Origin: Candolleomyces eurysporus | Lineage: Eukaryota > Basidiomycota > Agaricomycetes > Agaricales > Psathyrellaceae | Length of the DNA: 64,000 bases | Reading direction: 5' to 3' | Assembly: GCA_027579435.1 (NCBI GenBank) | Contig: JANBPK010000729.1 | Coordinates: 1-64,000, forward strand | Shown: positions 1 to 11,184 of the stretch, piece by piece | How positions within the stretch are numbered: position 1 is the first letter of the stretch | How the letters are laid out: every line of letters begins with the position of its first letter | Notes under the pieces: model-generated | Seen by the model: the letters and a program-made list of their open reading frames with translations, nothing else | Told to the model about the DNA's origin: nothing | Database searches by the model: none | Position numbers and translations under genes: made by a program

Positions 1-3000
1 CTTCGACAACCTAGGAATGAAGAAACCGAAACTTCTGGTGCTCTTGGAAGAGCCGACATCAATCCCCCTTTGGTGTTTTGGAGAACGATCAACGCTCCGA
101 CAGATCGTCTCTGGATTGCAGCAATTGGGACGAGAAGCCATCGGTTGGATCCTGGAAGCGCGCTGGCGCAGCCAACTCATGGGGGGATCGGATAACCATT
201 TCAAACAACTTCTCTGGACTTATGAAGCAATGCAATCCTGCCGATATTCCTTCATTTGATGGATTCTGGAAAATGCAAGAGAAACTGAACTCACAGATAA
301 GCGTGAAAACGACCAGATACGTGTCTGAGCTGGGAAATGTTTTTTATGTGAACGATATTCGAGATATTGTTAGCCGTGTGAGTATTCCAGACCTTTTCAC
401 TAAATTTCAGCTACTGAGAAGCAACTCTAGGATTTTCAAAATCCTCAGACCGCATCTCACCTTCATTTTTACCCTGAAGAAACCGATGGGGAAATGTCCG
501 AAGTTTGGCATGGACAGCGTTGGCGTAAATACCCTCTGGATCTCATGACCCCAGGATTCCAGAAAGAGGGGAAATATTTCTATGTCAACAAACTTGCTTG
601 ACTGAGTGATGGCCGACTGGTCATCCCATATATTTGGGTGACATACCAAGGAAAAGTTCATGCTCGGTGTCATACAGTTTTGGAGACTACAGTAAGTGTT
701 TTGTTTTTTGCAGCCTCCCATACAAGGTTGGCATTGATTGAGCTGTTGACAGGGTGGCTTATCTGTTGAACAGTCTGATGTGCGGCTTCCTGTTGAGTTG
801 CTCCAGGACAATTATACAGATTTATGTGAAGCATACCCCGATTGCTTTCCTGAATTCACAGGTAAGTCTAACTGGTGTGTTAGCTTGATTATCCTTTTGT
901 TGATTCATTGTTCAGATGAATGTAAGGAGTATAAATCACAGATGCCAAACCCACAGCGCCAGAGCTGTGAGAACGAGGATCTTTACACAATTTGGACACC
1001 TCTGTGGGCAGATGACGTTTCTGGAGCAAGGTCAAAGCAGTACCAGAAACATGTTAATGTATACATGAGTAATTCCAATCTCCCTGGCAAGCTTTTACAG
1101 CAAGAATATTTTGTTCATTTCATCTCAACATCAGCTGAAGCGTCAGCACCTGAGCTCCTTGGCGCTGTAATGGAGCAAGTGAAGTGGGTCAACCTTTCCC
1201 TATCATTTGAGTGATTTTGGCCAATAATTGTGTCCTTTTAGTGCGACTCATGCAAATCCCGTTTGCTGCTACAATGCGCATCTCCACCGACCTTGCCGCT
1301 TCTGTGTTTTGGTGCCAAACCTTCCTGCTGATAATCCCCAACAATCAGAAGAGTGCTCCCATATTGGTCATATGGGTCTCTATACATAATTGTCGAGTAT
1401 GTGAAGTGGGAGGACCATCAACGGTGAAAGAGTCTGATGCTGGTTATCACGCTCTCTACGAGGTTAGTATCTGACCTTGAATCCTTCAACCATACAGAAT
1501 AAACACTGATACAACACAATGACACACAGGTAGGGAAGCCACGTAAAATAAGAGATAACCTGGAATCGGTCAAGGCCCAACTTGTTCTTGCTTCTCGTGG
1601 TGTCGCTGCCCCAATAGAGACAAAACAAACCAACACTGGCGTGAAGGATAAGATTGCCCAGCAATGGATTGATCTTATGCTTGAGCGAGCACGGAACTTG
1701 AAGAAGTCACATCCAGAAAAATTGGAAGCTGATATAGCTTCTGAGGTTACATCATGGCTGAGTTCCCAGACCAAACAGCTGTACAACCCACTTTTAGATG
1801 CAAAATGTATGTGAATTTTGGTTATTTCAAGCTTACCACTTCTGATAGGCCACTTGTAACAGATCTTGATCCATGCAGCGATACTCCGGTTGAATTGCTT
1901 CATACTATTCTTCTGGGCATTGAGAAATACAACTGGCATGGCCTTCATACCTTGTGGTCAGCCAAGCAGCAGGAAGTATTCATGGTCCGACTTCAAAGCA
2001 CCAACACCAATGGTCTTGACATTCCACCAATTCGCGCGTCATACATGATGCAATACAGCAACGGACTCATCGGAAAGCATTTCAAGACCCTTATGCAAGT
2101 TGCAACATTCCATCTGCGGGACCTTGTCACTCCAGCACAACTTGCGCTCTCTCGAGGAATTGGAGAGCTGGGGGCACTCCTTTGGATTTGTGAGATTGAG
2201 AATCTTGACATATATCTTGTAAGTTTCTGCCCACACTTCCCGCTCGATGACCAATTTCTCAGTTTCCTCATGCAGGCTGATCTCAAAGTTCTAATTGACA
2301 ATGTTCTGGACGCCTTTGCCTCCATTGATGCCACCAAGATTCTCTTCAAGGTCAAGATCCATCTCCTCGTCCACCTCCCAGAGCACATCCGCCGCTTTGG
2401 GCCTGCTGTACGATTTGCCACCGAAGTCTTCGAGTGCTTTGATGCTGTCTTCCGTATGTCGTCAGTTTTGAGCAATCACCTCGCCCCAAGTCAAGATATT
2501 GCACTGAAAAATGCGGAGCTCGACCGTATCAAGCATTTATTAAGCGGAGGGTATTGGTGGGATAACCAAAAGAAGGAGTGGGTACGCAGTGGAGATGGTG
2601 TTCAAGAGCTTCTCGTAGCGTCTCCAACCATCCAACAACACCTTGGCTGGACCCCTCTCACTGCCCCACAACCTGGCTCGGTGCGTTGCCAAGGACGCAA
2701 CCTCCGGGAGAAGGCTGTGATGCAAACAGCTGGAACAAGAGCTATTCATGCAGATAATTCGGCTAATTTTAGTGGTGTTCTCTTCTCTGGAGCAACCTGG
2801 TATCCTGCTGTGGAGGGGATAGCCCAGAGTGGTGACAGTTTCACAGTTGGATTGTGGGCGGTCATTCGACTTGATGAGGTGTGTCGGTATGCACCTTTGA
2901 AACTCAGAGTCTCTCTCTGACTTATTTGCATCTAACACACAGTCCACTCATTTTATTGGGCACATTGTCAAGATCCTCAGCAGCGTAAATGCACTGAGAG

Positions 3001-3696
3001 CATCAAATGGTCTCGTTACCATCGAAAAGTTTGTTGTTGGGAGCGAACGCCATCACTATCTTGGGATGCCAGTTCTCTTTGCAGAATCTGCAGCTCGAAC
3101 CACACTTGTTGTTGCAAACACCCAGGTTTGTCATCTTTCAGCTTGATTCCACCCCACACCAATATATGCTAACATTCAGAAAGGCGGTCCAATTTACCTT
3201 TAATGTTCAGCATGACTGCGGCGCATGTGGCTGCAGCCCAACAGGTAGACGGAGGCGGCGAGTCGAACAAGAGGTGTCGACCCTGGATACCCCTATCATC
3301 GAGCATTCCGACGACAAGAAATTTATAATCAACACACACGCTCTGCACAATGCATCGAAGATTCGAGGGTACCTTCCTCGGAACCTGACTTGCCCTCTCC
3401 CCCTTGTTCCAAACCAGGTTGACTTCCATCGCGATATATCGAGGTCGGTACGGCTCAAGCAAACTGAAAAGAGGGAGCAGACGAAAGCAAAGCAGGCTGC
3501 CACCCAAGAAAGGAACAAGAAGGCCAAGGAGGCGGCTGTCAACAAGGGGAATGCCACTGGATCAGGTGCCATCCCTTCCGAGCCTCGTAACAGCACAGTT
3601 CAGCATTCAGTCAAAGAAACACCGAGTACGGGTAGCTCTACAAGTACCAGCAGCCGTAAACGACGCAGAGACAACGATGATACCAATAATACGTGA
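1..3696 (+). pseudogene. Multicopy basidiomycete family protein, 5'-truncated and disrupted
   Basis: The window opens inside this gene. I recognise the family as a large, repeated, basidiomycete-restricted protein of unknown function, probably spread with transposons; the assignment rests on conserved blocks such as SDTPVELLHTILLGIEKYNW, IGKHFKTLMQ, IRRFGP and LSGGYWW. Exons can be followed with introns at about 367-413, 692-752, 862-915, 1153-1241, 1469-1530, 1807-1862, 2219-2275, 2879-2942 and 3126-3179, all 46-89 bp. The tail is basic, Lys/Arg-rich and ends in an NLS-like RKRRR stretch before TGA at 3694. Two lesions are visible: an in-frame TGA at 599-601 after VNKLA, and a one-base frame change near 1385-1390 within a Cys-rich block (conserved NCRVCEVGG resumes in the next frame). 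Neither is at a homopolymer, so I read the copy as a young pseudogene. Sequence error remains possible. Confidence 0.7.
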
Positions 3697-4273
3697 ATAG
3701 ATCCCTGCTTTGGCTTGCAGAGTTCTCCTTGAATTTAATATTCAAATAATTTTTAATTGACAGCGGTAACATCGATGAGAGGCGGCAGAGGTGTACCAGC
3801 AATGCTCACCTCTAGTATCCATCGGACGTGGCGATCTGAGCATCAATAGGTGACAATTTGGGAACATGCCGCAGAGGATTCTTCAAACCGTCAATTTGGT
3901 ACCGGTGCGGGTCTTCCCTGCACACCTCTATCACCCTCCCACCGACGCGCAAACCCTCGCATTCCTTTAAGGCCTTCAATTTGTCGAGCAAACGTGCGCT
4001 GCTGGTATGCTCCAGATCACTCAGCGACGGGTTCTGAAAATACTGAGTTGCATTGGTGGTGTAGGCCAATGGTGTAGCAAAACCACTTACGCTCCACGTT
4101 NGGGGGCGGCGGCGTCCCTGTGATCAGCCTGCAGAGTCAGGCCGTTGATAGTTAGCCGATACGAAGGTTGGGGAGCTACCACAATCAATGATGTGAGCTC
4201 CATCGTGACTTCAAGAAGGCAAAGACTTCCCTGCGCTGCCTGAAGCATTGTTATCGTAGACTGTCATGTCATA
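3697..4273. other. Intergenic, no gene recognised
   Basis: A stretch between the disrupted family gene and the TA-flanked element. Only short open frames occur, none resembling a known protein. A single N at 4101 precedes a run of five G. Confidence 0.5.
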
Positions 4274-4919
4274 AGGTAGTTCTCTCTCAGTTTCGTCCAA
4301 CGTCACCTGACTCAGCGTGACGCTTCTGAATTCGGGCAAAATTGGTCCACAAAACTATAGATAATGGATTTAAATATTTACACTGTATTTTGGGGCAAAT
4401 CGGGCTCCAACAATCGCTGCAGTTATGCTATCTGAGTGTCCAGGATTAGCTAGACAACTTTTGGCCCAATTTTCATGAGGTAGTTCCCAAAATACGTGAT
4501 CAGAGCTTTCGAGCTCTCCAGGACGCGTCGCGACGTGCTCAAAATGCCTCCCTTGAACAATGTTGCAAAATCTCGCCTGGAAAACTTTACCTGAGCTGTC
4601 CTTGAGCACTTCTCTCCCCAAAAACCCACAAAAAAAGGCGAAGATGATGATCACCCAGTATGTTATGGCCTACGTGATGCTGTGGGTCGTATTCTGGGAA
4701 CTAGTTCGCATAGAGTGGATCAATATGTTTTATATCTTACACATATGTACATGGGACTATTTTCTTCAATTTGTTGGAGCTAGATTTGCGATATATGCAG
4801 TTCTAAATATGTTACTGACTTATCTTGTGTTTTTGAGACCTTTTTGACCGAATTGGGACGCGCCCGTCACACATTTGTCATGCCACGTGACGTTGGATGA
4901 AACTGAGAGAGAACTACCT
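4274..4919. mobile_element. Non-autonomous TA-flanked inverted-repeat element (mariner-like MITE)
   Basis: The two ends form 33-bp terminal inverted repeats, 4274-4306 starting AGGTAGTTCTCTCTCAG and 4887-4919 as its reverse complement, with one mismatch. Both ends are bordered by the dinucleotide TA (4272-4273 and 4920-4921), which is the target-site duplication of Tc1/mariner elements. The 646-bp interior contains no convincing coding sequence, so it would have to be moved by a transposase encoded elsewhere. Class assignment rests only on TSD and size. Confidence 0.75.
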
Positions 4920-5002
4920 TAGGTGCTGACGTCCGCCGGATATCGTTTCAGATAAAATGTCGCGTCCGGGTGAATGGAGCTTGTGCCAAGAAGCGTCTTA
5001 CT

Positions 5003-5113
5003 AGCCGCGCTCAAAGTTGAGCTGGAATTTCGCCAGCTCGAGTTCCAGCTCAGCTGACGCCAGCTCGGCCGCGCGGGAAACTCATGTAAGCACAGCAATT
5101 CAGACTCCGCCGC
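5003..5113 (+). repeat. Left terminal inverted repeat of the Harbinger element
   Basis: Reverse complement of 8099-8209 with only two or three mismatches (around GCACAGCAATTC versus GCACGGAAATTC). It begins AGCCGCGCTCAAAGTTGAGC and is internally rich in the AGCTGG/CCAGCT motif, which gives further small hairpins. Confidence 0.92.
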
Positions 5114-5181
5114 AGGTCCATCGCGGCGCGCTGATAGATAGATACGACGAATAAACTTGTTCTGTCTTGCTCTTCAACACG

Positions 5182-6502
5182 ATGCCACCATCTCTGGAGC
5201 GAGATAAGCTTATCGAAAGCTATCTCACACATATGGCACTCAGGACCACACTTTCACCTCCACAATCCATGGAGGAGATGACCGTTCAGCTTGGAATGGA
5301 TGCCGCCATGATCTACACTCTCCAGGAAACACGCTACCTCAACGGACGAGATCATCGGGTTCCAAAGGCAGGAAATCTTCATCTTGCTTGGGAGTATGCC
5401 AAAGACCCAAGGGATCACCACCGCTTTCTCAATCTCATCCGGCTATCTCCCCTTTCATTCCAAACACTTGTTCATTTGATTGAGGACAACATAGTCTTTC
5501 ACAACCGATCCAACAATGCCCAAGCACCAGTCGAGGACCAGTTGGCAGTTTTTCTGTATCGGATGGGGAGATATGGGAATGGTGCTTCATTGGAAGACAT
5601 TGCACGTGTAGCTGGGATCTCCATTGGATCAGTTGAGATGTACACCGAACGCTGTTTAACAGCAATCGAAGCTCTTCACGATCAGTTCATAAGGAGGCCT
5701 ACATCAGAGGAGAGGGAAGTTGAGAAGAAATGGGTTGAGAATCAGGTTGGATTTGGTGGGTTGTGGAGGGAGGGTTGGGTGATGTATGATGGGACCATTG
5801 TGGTTTTGTTTGCAAAACCAGGGTTGCATGGTGATACCTACTATACTCGGAAGGGGAATTATGGCCTGAATGTCCAGGTATGGTGTCTAGCTCTCTAACC
5901 ATTTATATTCCTGCTCAACATGTCTATAGATAGGGAATATGCCCTCAAACTTGCGGATTGTGGATTATTCCTGTGGCATGACAGGTGCTGCCCATGATGC
6001 AGCTGCATTTCAAAATACAACTGCTGGAAAATACCCTGAATGGTTTTTTGAAGGTAATGAATTTGCATGGACTGACTCTGCATATGCTTGCACCACCAGA
6101 TCCATTCCAGTTCACAAAGAACCTGCATCAAGGATTCCAGAGAACGCTATTTTCGATCGATATGTTTCTCGTATTCGAGTTCGCTCTGAACATTGCATGG
6201 GGGCACTGAAGGGTCGATTTCAATGCTTACGCGGACTCCGGGTCACAATCAACACCAACAATGATCACTTCTTGGCCATGCGGTGGATCCGATGTGCCAT
6301 TATTCTGCACAATATGGTGGTTGAAGTTGAAGGGGCAGACTCAGTGGACTATTTTCTGAACTTAGTCCTTTACCCAGGGGAAATAGAGAATGAAGAGGAT
6401 GCTGGAGGTCATCAGGTGGTTTTTGAAGGTGATGGTGAAGCAAAACGCCAACACCTGGTCAATGAATTGATAGAGTTCCGCAGGCAAAGAGATCAACATT
6501 AA
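5182..6502 (+). CDS. PIF/Harbinger (HARBI1-like) DDE transposase
   Basis: Two exons, 5182-5877 and 5930-6502, joined by a 52-bp GTATGG...TAG intron, give 422 residues. The DDE_Tnp_4-type nuclease catalyses strand cleavage and transfer at the element ends in the nucleus. The catalytic triad is visible: D203 in MYDGT, D281 in WTDSAY and E319 in RVRSEHCMG, with the family block IVDYSCGMTGAAHDAAAF between. Residues about 118-160 form a helix-turn-helix of the HTH_Tnp_4 kind (LEDIARVAGISIGSVEMY). I chose ATG 5182 because it is the first ATG in frame and lies just inside the left TIR. Length is normal for the family. No stops or frameshifts are seen, so the enzyme may be active. In this family it needs a Myb-like partner, encoded at 6664-7989. 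Confidence 0.92.
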
Positions 6503-6663
6503 TAATTGTATTGCAAGAGTATCCGTAGTACTAGAAGTTTCAACAGGATAACATTAGAAGATAAAAGAATGGACAATTAGTTGGAGAAAGATAAGTGAAG
6601 TATTAGTGGGTAAGTGAAAACAAAACTATGCAATGGGTATATGATAAGAAGTCAGTCAAAGAC

Positions 6664-7989
6664 CTACTCGTCCTCTACCACAGGATCAGAAGAAGGTATA
6701 TCATCGGTGTCAGATGATCCACTGATAGAATCAACACGACGAATCTTGGCAGGATGGTGCACAACCATAAGCTTGCGGAGTTGCCTTTTATACTGGGCTA
6801 CAGTCCAGATTCCAGCCTGATACTCAGCCAAGAGTTGGGCCCTTGTATCATTTGCATTCTTCATCATGTTGTTCTGGTGCATCATATTTACCGCATCTCT
6901 GAGCAAAGTCTTTGTCAATTTAAATGAATAACATAAAAAGTAAAACATACCGTTGAACATCGACCGGGTGAACTAGAGCAGTGTGGTTTCGCTTCTGGGG
7001 AATAGTTGATGATGCCTTTTGGAATGCCTTTGCAATACCAGATGAAGGCTTTGGAGCTCGTGTCACAGGTGTCGCAGGCAGGAGTGTGGAGGGCGGAGGA
7101 GTTTGAACAGTGTTTGTGATAACAGCCGCAAAGGCAGGTGTGGTACGGGGGGGAGGCAGAGGGTTAACATTGAGCTGCTCCTGACGAGCCTGCTCCTCAC
7201 GAAGAACTGGATCTATGTTTTCATCGTTGATCACAGCGGGACAGTCGGGTCGCTGATGCCAGATAGTCTCCTGGCCGTTTGGACCCATAGGCGTAGTAAC
7301 CACAATAGGGACTACGTTTGGACGAGCTCCAAGGAGACGGTGCAGGCGAGGAAAAACAGGAAGCTCTGCAACAAGCTGATCTGCCGAAAACATGAGAAAA
7401 TATGCCTTAGCTCGAAAAAATGCGACTCACCCCATAAATTCTTTGCCTCTACAGGGGTAGTATCATCTGGACCATCAGCAGAGATGTAAAAATCAAGCTG
7501 AGTGCCGCCCAACTGCGAGTCCTGGCCCCCTAAACCCTCCCCAGTCTTCCGGAGCCGCATGGACAGTTCCTTATATGTAGAATAGACACTGCGGGAGACT
7601 TTAGATCTATATGACCGTAATTACAAAGGGAAAGGACTCACTTCTTGATCTTGGTGGTTATTCTCTTTGTTATCGCAGTGGGGTTCTGCACAAAGAGCTC
7701 CGGGACAATGGCCTCAGCAATCCTCTTGCAAACCTTATTCTTGCTGTCCCCGGAGGTGTTCTACCATTTTCGAGCAACAGAAGACATCAGAAATCACTCC
7801 AGAGGTATTTCTAGATTGACTTACATCATCCTTGTTCTCTTTCCCATAGAATACTGAACGATTTTCTGGTTTTTCGGTCTCGGTGAGAAGCTTGTGAAGC
7901 ATTTCATAGTTGTTTGCAGTCCAGTTGATTTCCGGGAGCTTGGGCTTCGCTGTGGTGGCAGATGTCGCATTATTGGGAAGGGTAGACAT
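6664..7989 (-). CDS. Harbinger accessory Myb/SANT-like DNA-binding protein
   Basis: Five exons on the minus strand, 7825-7989, 7642-7760, 7431-7588, 6951-7380 and 6664-6898, splice to 1107 nt (368 residues), all junctions in phase. The N-terminal ~110 residues match the Myb/SANT-like trihelix pattern: INWTANNYEMLHKLL, then KNKVCKRIAEAI, then KNVYSTYKELSMRLRKTGEG. The middle is Pro-rich (TPPPSTLLPATPVTRAPKP) and the C-terminus is acidic (SSDTDDIPSSDPVVEDE). In PIF/Harbinger elements such a protein escorts the transposase into the nucleus and binds element ends. It is convergent with the transposase gene, with about 160 bp between stops. The start at 7989 (MSTLPNNATSATT) lies inside the right TIR by about 110 bp. 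The sequence shows the domain type; the partner role is inferred from the family. Confidence 0.88.
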
Positions 7990-8098
7990 AGTGTAAGTTA
8001 TTATGGGTACAAAAGAGTGACAGGTGTTACGAGAAGATGTAGAAACGAGGGTATATGGAGAGACGAGAGCGCGACGCGGCAATCGCATCGCGTTCGCC

Positions 8099-8209
8099 GC
8101 GGCGGAGTCTGAATTTCCGTGCTTACATGAGTTTCCCGCGCGGCCGAGCTGGCGTCAGCTGAGCTGGAACTCGAGCTGGCGAAATTCCAGCTCAACTTTG
8201 AGCGCGGCT
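8099..8209 (-). repeat. Right terminal inverted repeat of the Harbinger element
   Basis: Pairs with 5003-5113. It ends GCGCGGCTGA next to TTA at 8212-8214; the outermost two bases do not match the left end. Confidence 0.9.
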
Positions 8210-8221
8210 GATTAATCTAAA

Positions 8222-8655
8222 CGACGGTACAACCGCCAATGGATGTAGGTTGAAGGAATCGGGCCGAGTCGGCACCTCTCTGAAGCTGAAATTTGAGCGT
8301 TTTTCTATTTCTACTTCAACGAAAACATAGAAAAGATATCGTAGACATATTTAGCAAATTCAGGAGCTAGTTTATCGTGCTCCAAATAGTAGTGAATAGC
8401 CTCCAGTGGCTTGGTGACACACTGCGCCGAGGTCATGCCATCATGAAAGGTGTCTACCTGCGCTAAGAATAGCTGTCTCCTCTCCACTAAATCACTGGGA
8501 CCCTGGCATTCGAGCACTACGTGAACCTCAGACTCTGTTTGCGCACCACAATATCTGCAAGGGCGGCAGTCTCGTGGGATGTCAGTCCCATCACGTTTCG
8601 GAGAGTGGAAATCGGCTTTAAGGGTAAATGAAACCGATTCTAGAAACGCCCACAA
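8222..8655 (-). mobile_element. 3' end of a non-LTR retrotransposon (LINE)
   Basis: On the minus strand 8655-8311 encodes about 114 residues with the Cys-His knuckle found at the C-terminus of LINE polymerases: C-x2-C-x8-H-x4-C (CRYCGAQTESEVHVVLEC), followed by an amphipathic tail ending FAKYVYDIFSMFSLK. No reverse transcriptase core is present, so the copy is 5'-truncated or cut. The ~85 bp downstream of the stop (8303-8222) recur at 11184-11094 and look like the element's 3' untranslated region. The Harbinger transposon begins 10 bp further on. Confidence 0.6.
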
Positions 8656-9721
8656 TCTGAATCGACGACAGCTATCAGATTACAGTATGTTGCTCTGTTG
8701 TCTTCCTGCGGATCGGTAGCGTAACAGAAATAATGCAGTTCATTCATTATCGGTTCACCGTCAGTATGCCTGACCCGATCCCTCTCCTCCTTTTTCCTGG
8801 CGGGTTAGGGTCAGGACATAGGCCTGGAGCTCGAATCTCGGCACGATTAACGAGAAAACTTTGATTCAGCGACAAGTCAGAAGGTCCAGTGTTTGATCCT
8901 GTGAGATGTCGATCACCATTCCCATGAGCAACGTCGAACGTCGAGTACTGGCAACAAAAAATACGATTTGAGAAGAAGAACGAAAGGAACGCAGCAAGAA
9001 AGCAAGAAAAGCATGGCGAGAGTCACTGCATCGAGGAGAGGCTCGGACTCAGGCCTATCGTAACCCAGAACGAGCAAGCTCGAAATGTGAGTAGCTGCGA
9101 GGTACCGTCACCCACCAAATAGAGGCCCTCGTGTTAGTATCCTATTAATAACTTGTACTAGCCAAACAGATTTGCCTCGANCCCCTGGTTCTTCTTTTGC
9201 TTTCTCCCGACTGTATCTCAGATTTCGACTCCAGATTTAGATCTCTCGTGATCTTACACTTGGAAATCTACGTTGAGGCAGTCTGTCGTTTGATGGTATA
9301 AAGTCAAAAGTTTCGAGCACGAACCAAGCCCAATGTAGCTTGTGGCGGCATCAGGTTTCCCTGCCACGGAGACCTCAACCTCAAGGTGATTCAGTTTCGT
9401 CCTATGTGAGGATCACTACATTAGTTTAGGTCTGAGTTGAGGCAGTTCATCTAAAGGATAGCGTCTAGAATAGCAAGAGCTGATGAAAAGTTGAGAGCGG
9501 CTGAAGGAGTTCGATATAGACTTGCAATTAAGCGTTGGAAGGAGGGATCGAGGATCTGGACCTCCTTGCGTCTGGAATGATGTTGTCATCTATGGGCATA
9601 GGGTTAAACAAGTTCAACGACGGGCATCTATCGTCGGTACCATCATTCTACTCTCAATGTCTATAGAGTTCGTACATCCTCTGATTTGAATTCACTTATC
9701 TGAATTTTCTTAGTATTCATT
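8656..9721. other. Intergenic, no gene recognised
   Basis: No frame resembles a known protein. A single N at 9181 precedes a run of C. One isolated TTAGGG occurs near 8805 and is not part of an array. Confidence 0.5.
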
Positions 9722-10420
9722 ATGGCTCTCAAGACGACGCACGCCACACCACCCCTGACTGCTCTCCCGCCTGAGCTCTTGATTTACATTTTCTCATAAC
9801 TGGACGTCCAATCTCTCGTTGCGGCTCAGTTTGGGTCGAAGAATTTCGATGCATTATTCAGAACGAGCGCGCTATCTGGCGCAACGCATGCGTTACCCGT
9901 CACGGGCTCACCAGGCTCCCTCAACCAAGCGAAACATCGATATCATCGTCACTGTTGGCTGCAGGCGCGACCCAGACACAGGAACAAGATTCATGGAGTG
10001 TAGGCTCTGACCCGCCGTGTAGGGAATGGGGTCATTGGCAAGAGTGGGTTGAGAGGCAGAGTAGGTTGACAAGACAGAAGGTCAGAGCGACCAATGTGGC
10101 TTGGTCGGAGGTTTTGGGTCTATACGGCTCGCAGAGCCTTAGCGGGTTGAGCATGGATATGAGTTGGAGAGCTTTCTGTGAGTAAGATTGCCTCCTTATC
10201 ACTCCTTCCTCTCCCTGTGCTCTCGTCATCGAATGAACGACCGACTGACTGCCATGTCCTTTGCCCAGCAGTTAGACCCCGACTCGAAATCCATCGCTCC
10301 TTCGTTGGCCCGCTCCCATCTGACATATCTGGCACAGGGACTCAGACTCTTGAACAATCAATCCACTCACCAACGAAGATGGCTCGTACCTCGTGAAGAT
10401 TCTCCGCTCAAGAGGGTCAA
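9722..10420 (+). pseudogene. F-box protein pseudogene
   Basis: From ATG 9722 the translation contains a clear F-box: LPPELLIYIFS-LDVQSLVAAQFGSKNFDA, normally the Skp1-binding motif of SCF ubiquitin ligases. It is broken by an in-frame TAA at 9797-9799 in the middle of the motif and by a frame change near 9850, after which the expected INERAIWRNACVTRHGL-type continuation appears in another frame. Further homologous-looking sequence with several Trp residues runs to a GTGAGT donor at 10180, and a following exon-like piece (RPRLEIHRSF) starts after the CCCAG acceptor at 10268. The N-terminal part is convincing; the 3' extent is uncertain. Confidence 0.6.
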
Positions 10421-11093
10421 GGGCGAGAGCAAAAGACGATCGCGGCTCCCTCCTGTTCGTACATGGGCTAGTGTAGCCAGGGGCGACGTGGTCTAGGATA
10501 GGACAGACGATTCAGAGAATACTGCTGTTGCTAGCAACTCAGTCCTCGACAATGTTCTCCTATAATGGTAAGACACCTTGAACCGGCTCGTTACCATAAC
10601 GAGATACTACACGTGGTCAAGGTGGATGAGAGAAACGGTTTTTCTGGGTGACGGATATCTTTGCAAGTTCAGCACGAGATCCGGTCGCAATACGGCCGGA
10701 ATCAGTGATTTTTTATACCCAGTATATTTGCCATGCAAGGCGTAGGATCTTCCTTCAGAGATTTCTCATGTTAGACTCTACTCTTCCAATGACGACACGA
10801 GGGCCCGAACATCCTTGCTACGCTTTTTGGACCAGCGCGACCGTGAGCTCAGCCCCGGGGCTCTATTTACGTCAGGGAGTGCTTAAATTTCTGGTCGACA
10901 AGGTCCCATGATATTCAGATCGAGCATCAAGGACCAGAAAAGCGTCGATAGAGTGGGACGATTCTGCACGAGGAACCCAGAGACTCGGATTCTCCGGTTT
11001 GTTAGCATTTGCCCTATTTCGTGGAATTTGCCACTTACATCATGGTAGTGCCGAGCTCACCAGGGTCGATGGAATGAATAAGTAGTCAAAGCC
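10421..11093. other. Intergenic, no gene recognised
   Basis: Short open frames only, with no recognisable domain. Confidence 0.45.
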
Positions 11094-11184
11094 ACGGTAT
11101 AACCGCCAATGAATGTGGTTGAGTGGATGCCGATTGAAGGAATCGGGCCGAGTCCGCACCTTCGAAGCTAAAATTTGAGCGTTA
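11094..11184 (-). repeat. Second copy of the LINE 3' tail
   Basis: Shares long matching blocks with 8222-8303 in the same orientation, for example ACCGCCAAT, GAAGGAATCGGGCCGAGT and AAATTTGAGCGTT, with a ~13-bp insertion. No LINE coding sequence lies upstream of it, so it appears to be a heavily 5'-truncated insertion. Confidence 0.6.

Larger units (their letters stand above)
5001..8211. mobile_element. Complete PIF/Harbinger DNA transposon
   Basis: A 3.2-kb element bounded by TTA on both sides (4998-5000 and 8212-8214), the 3-bp target duplication typical of PIF/Harbinger. It carries 111-bp terminal inverted repeats and the two genes expected of an autonomous member: a DDE transposase on the plus strand (5182-6502) and a Myb/SANT-like protein on the minus strand (6664-7989), arranged convergently. 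Both genes read open through all introns. TIR copies differ at only a few positions, which suggests recent insertion. Confidence 0.92.

Noticed and set aside
4560..4847. 95-codon hydrophobic frame inside the TA-flanked element
   Set aside because: It resembles no known protein, is AT-rich by composition, and lies in a non-autonomous element.
8803..8810. GGTTAGGG resembling a telomere repeat
   Set aside because: It is a single occurrence with no tandem array.
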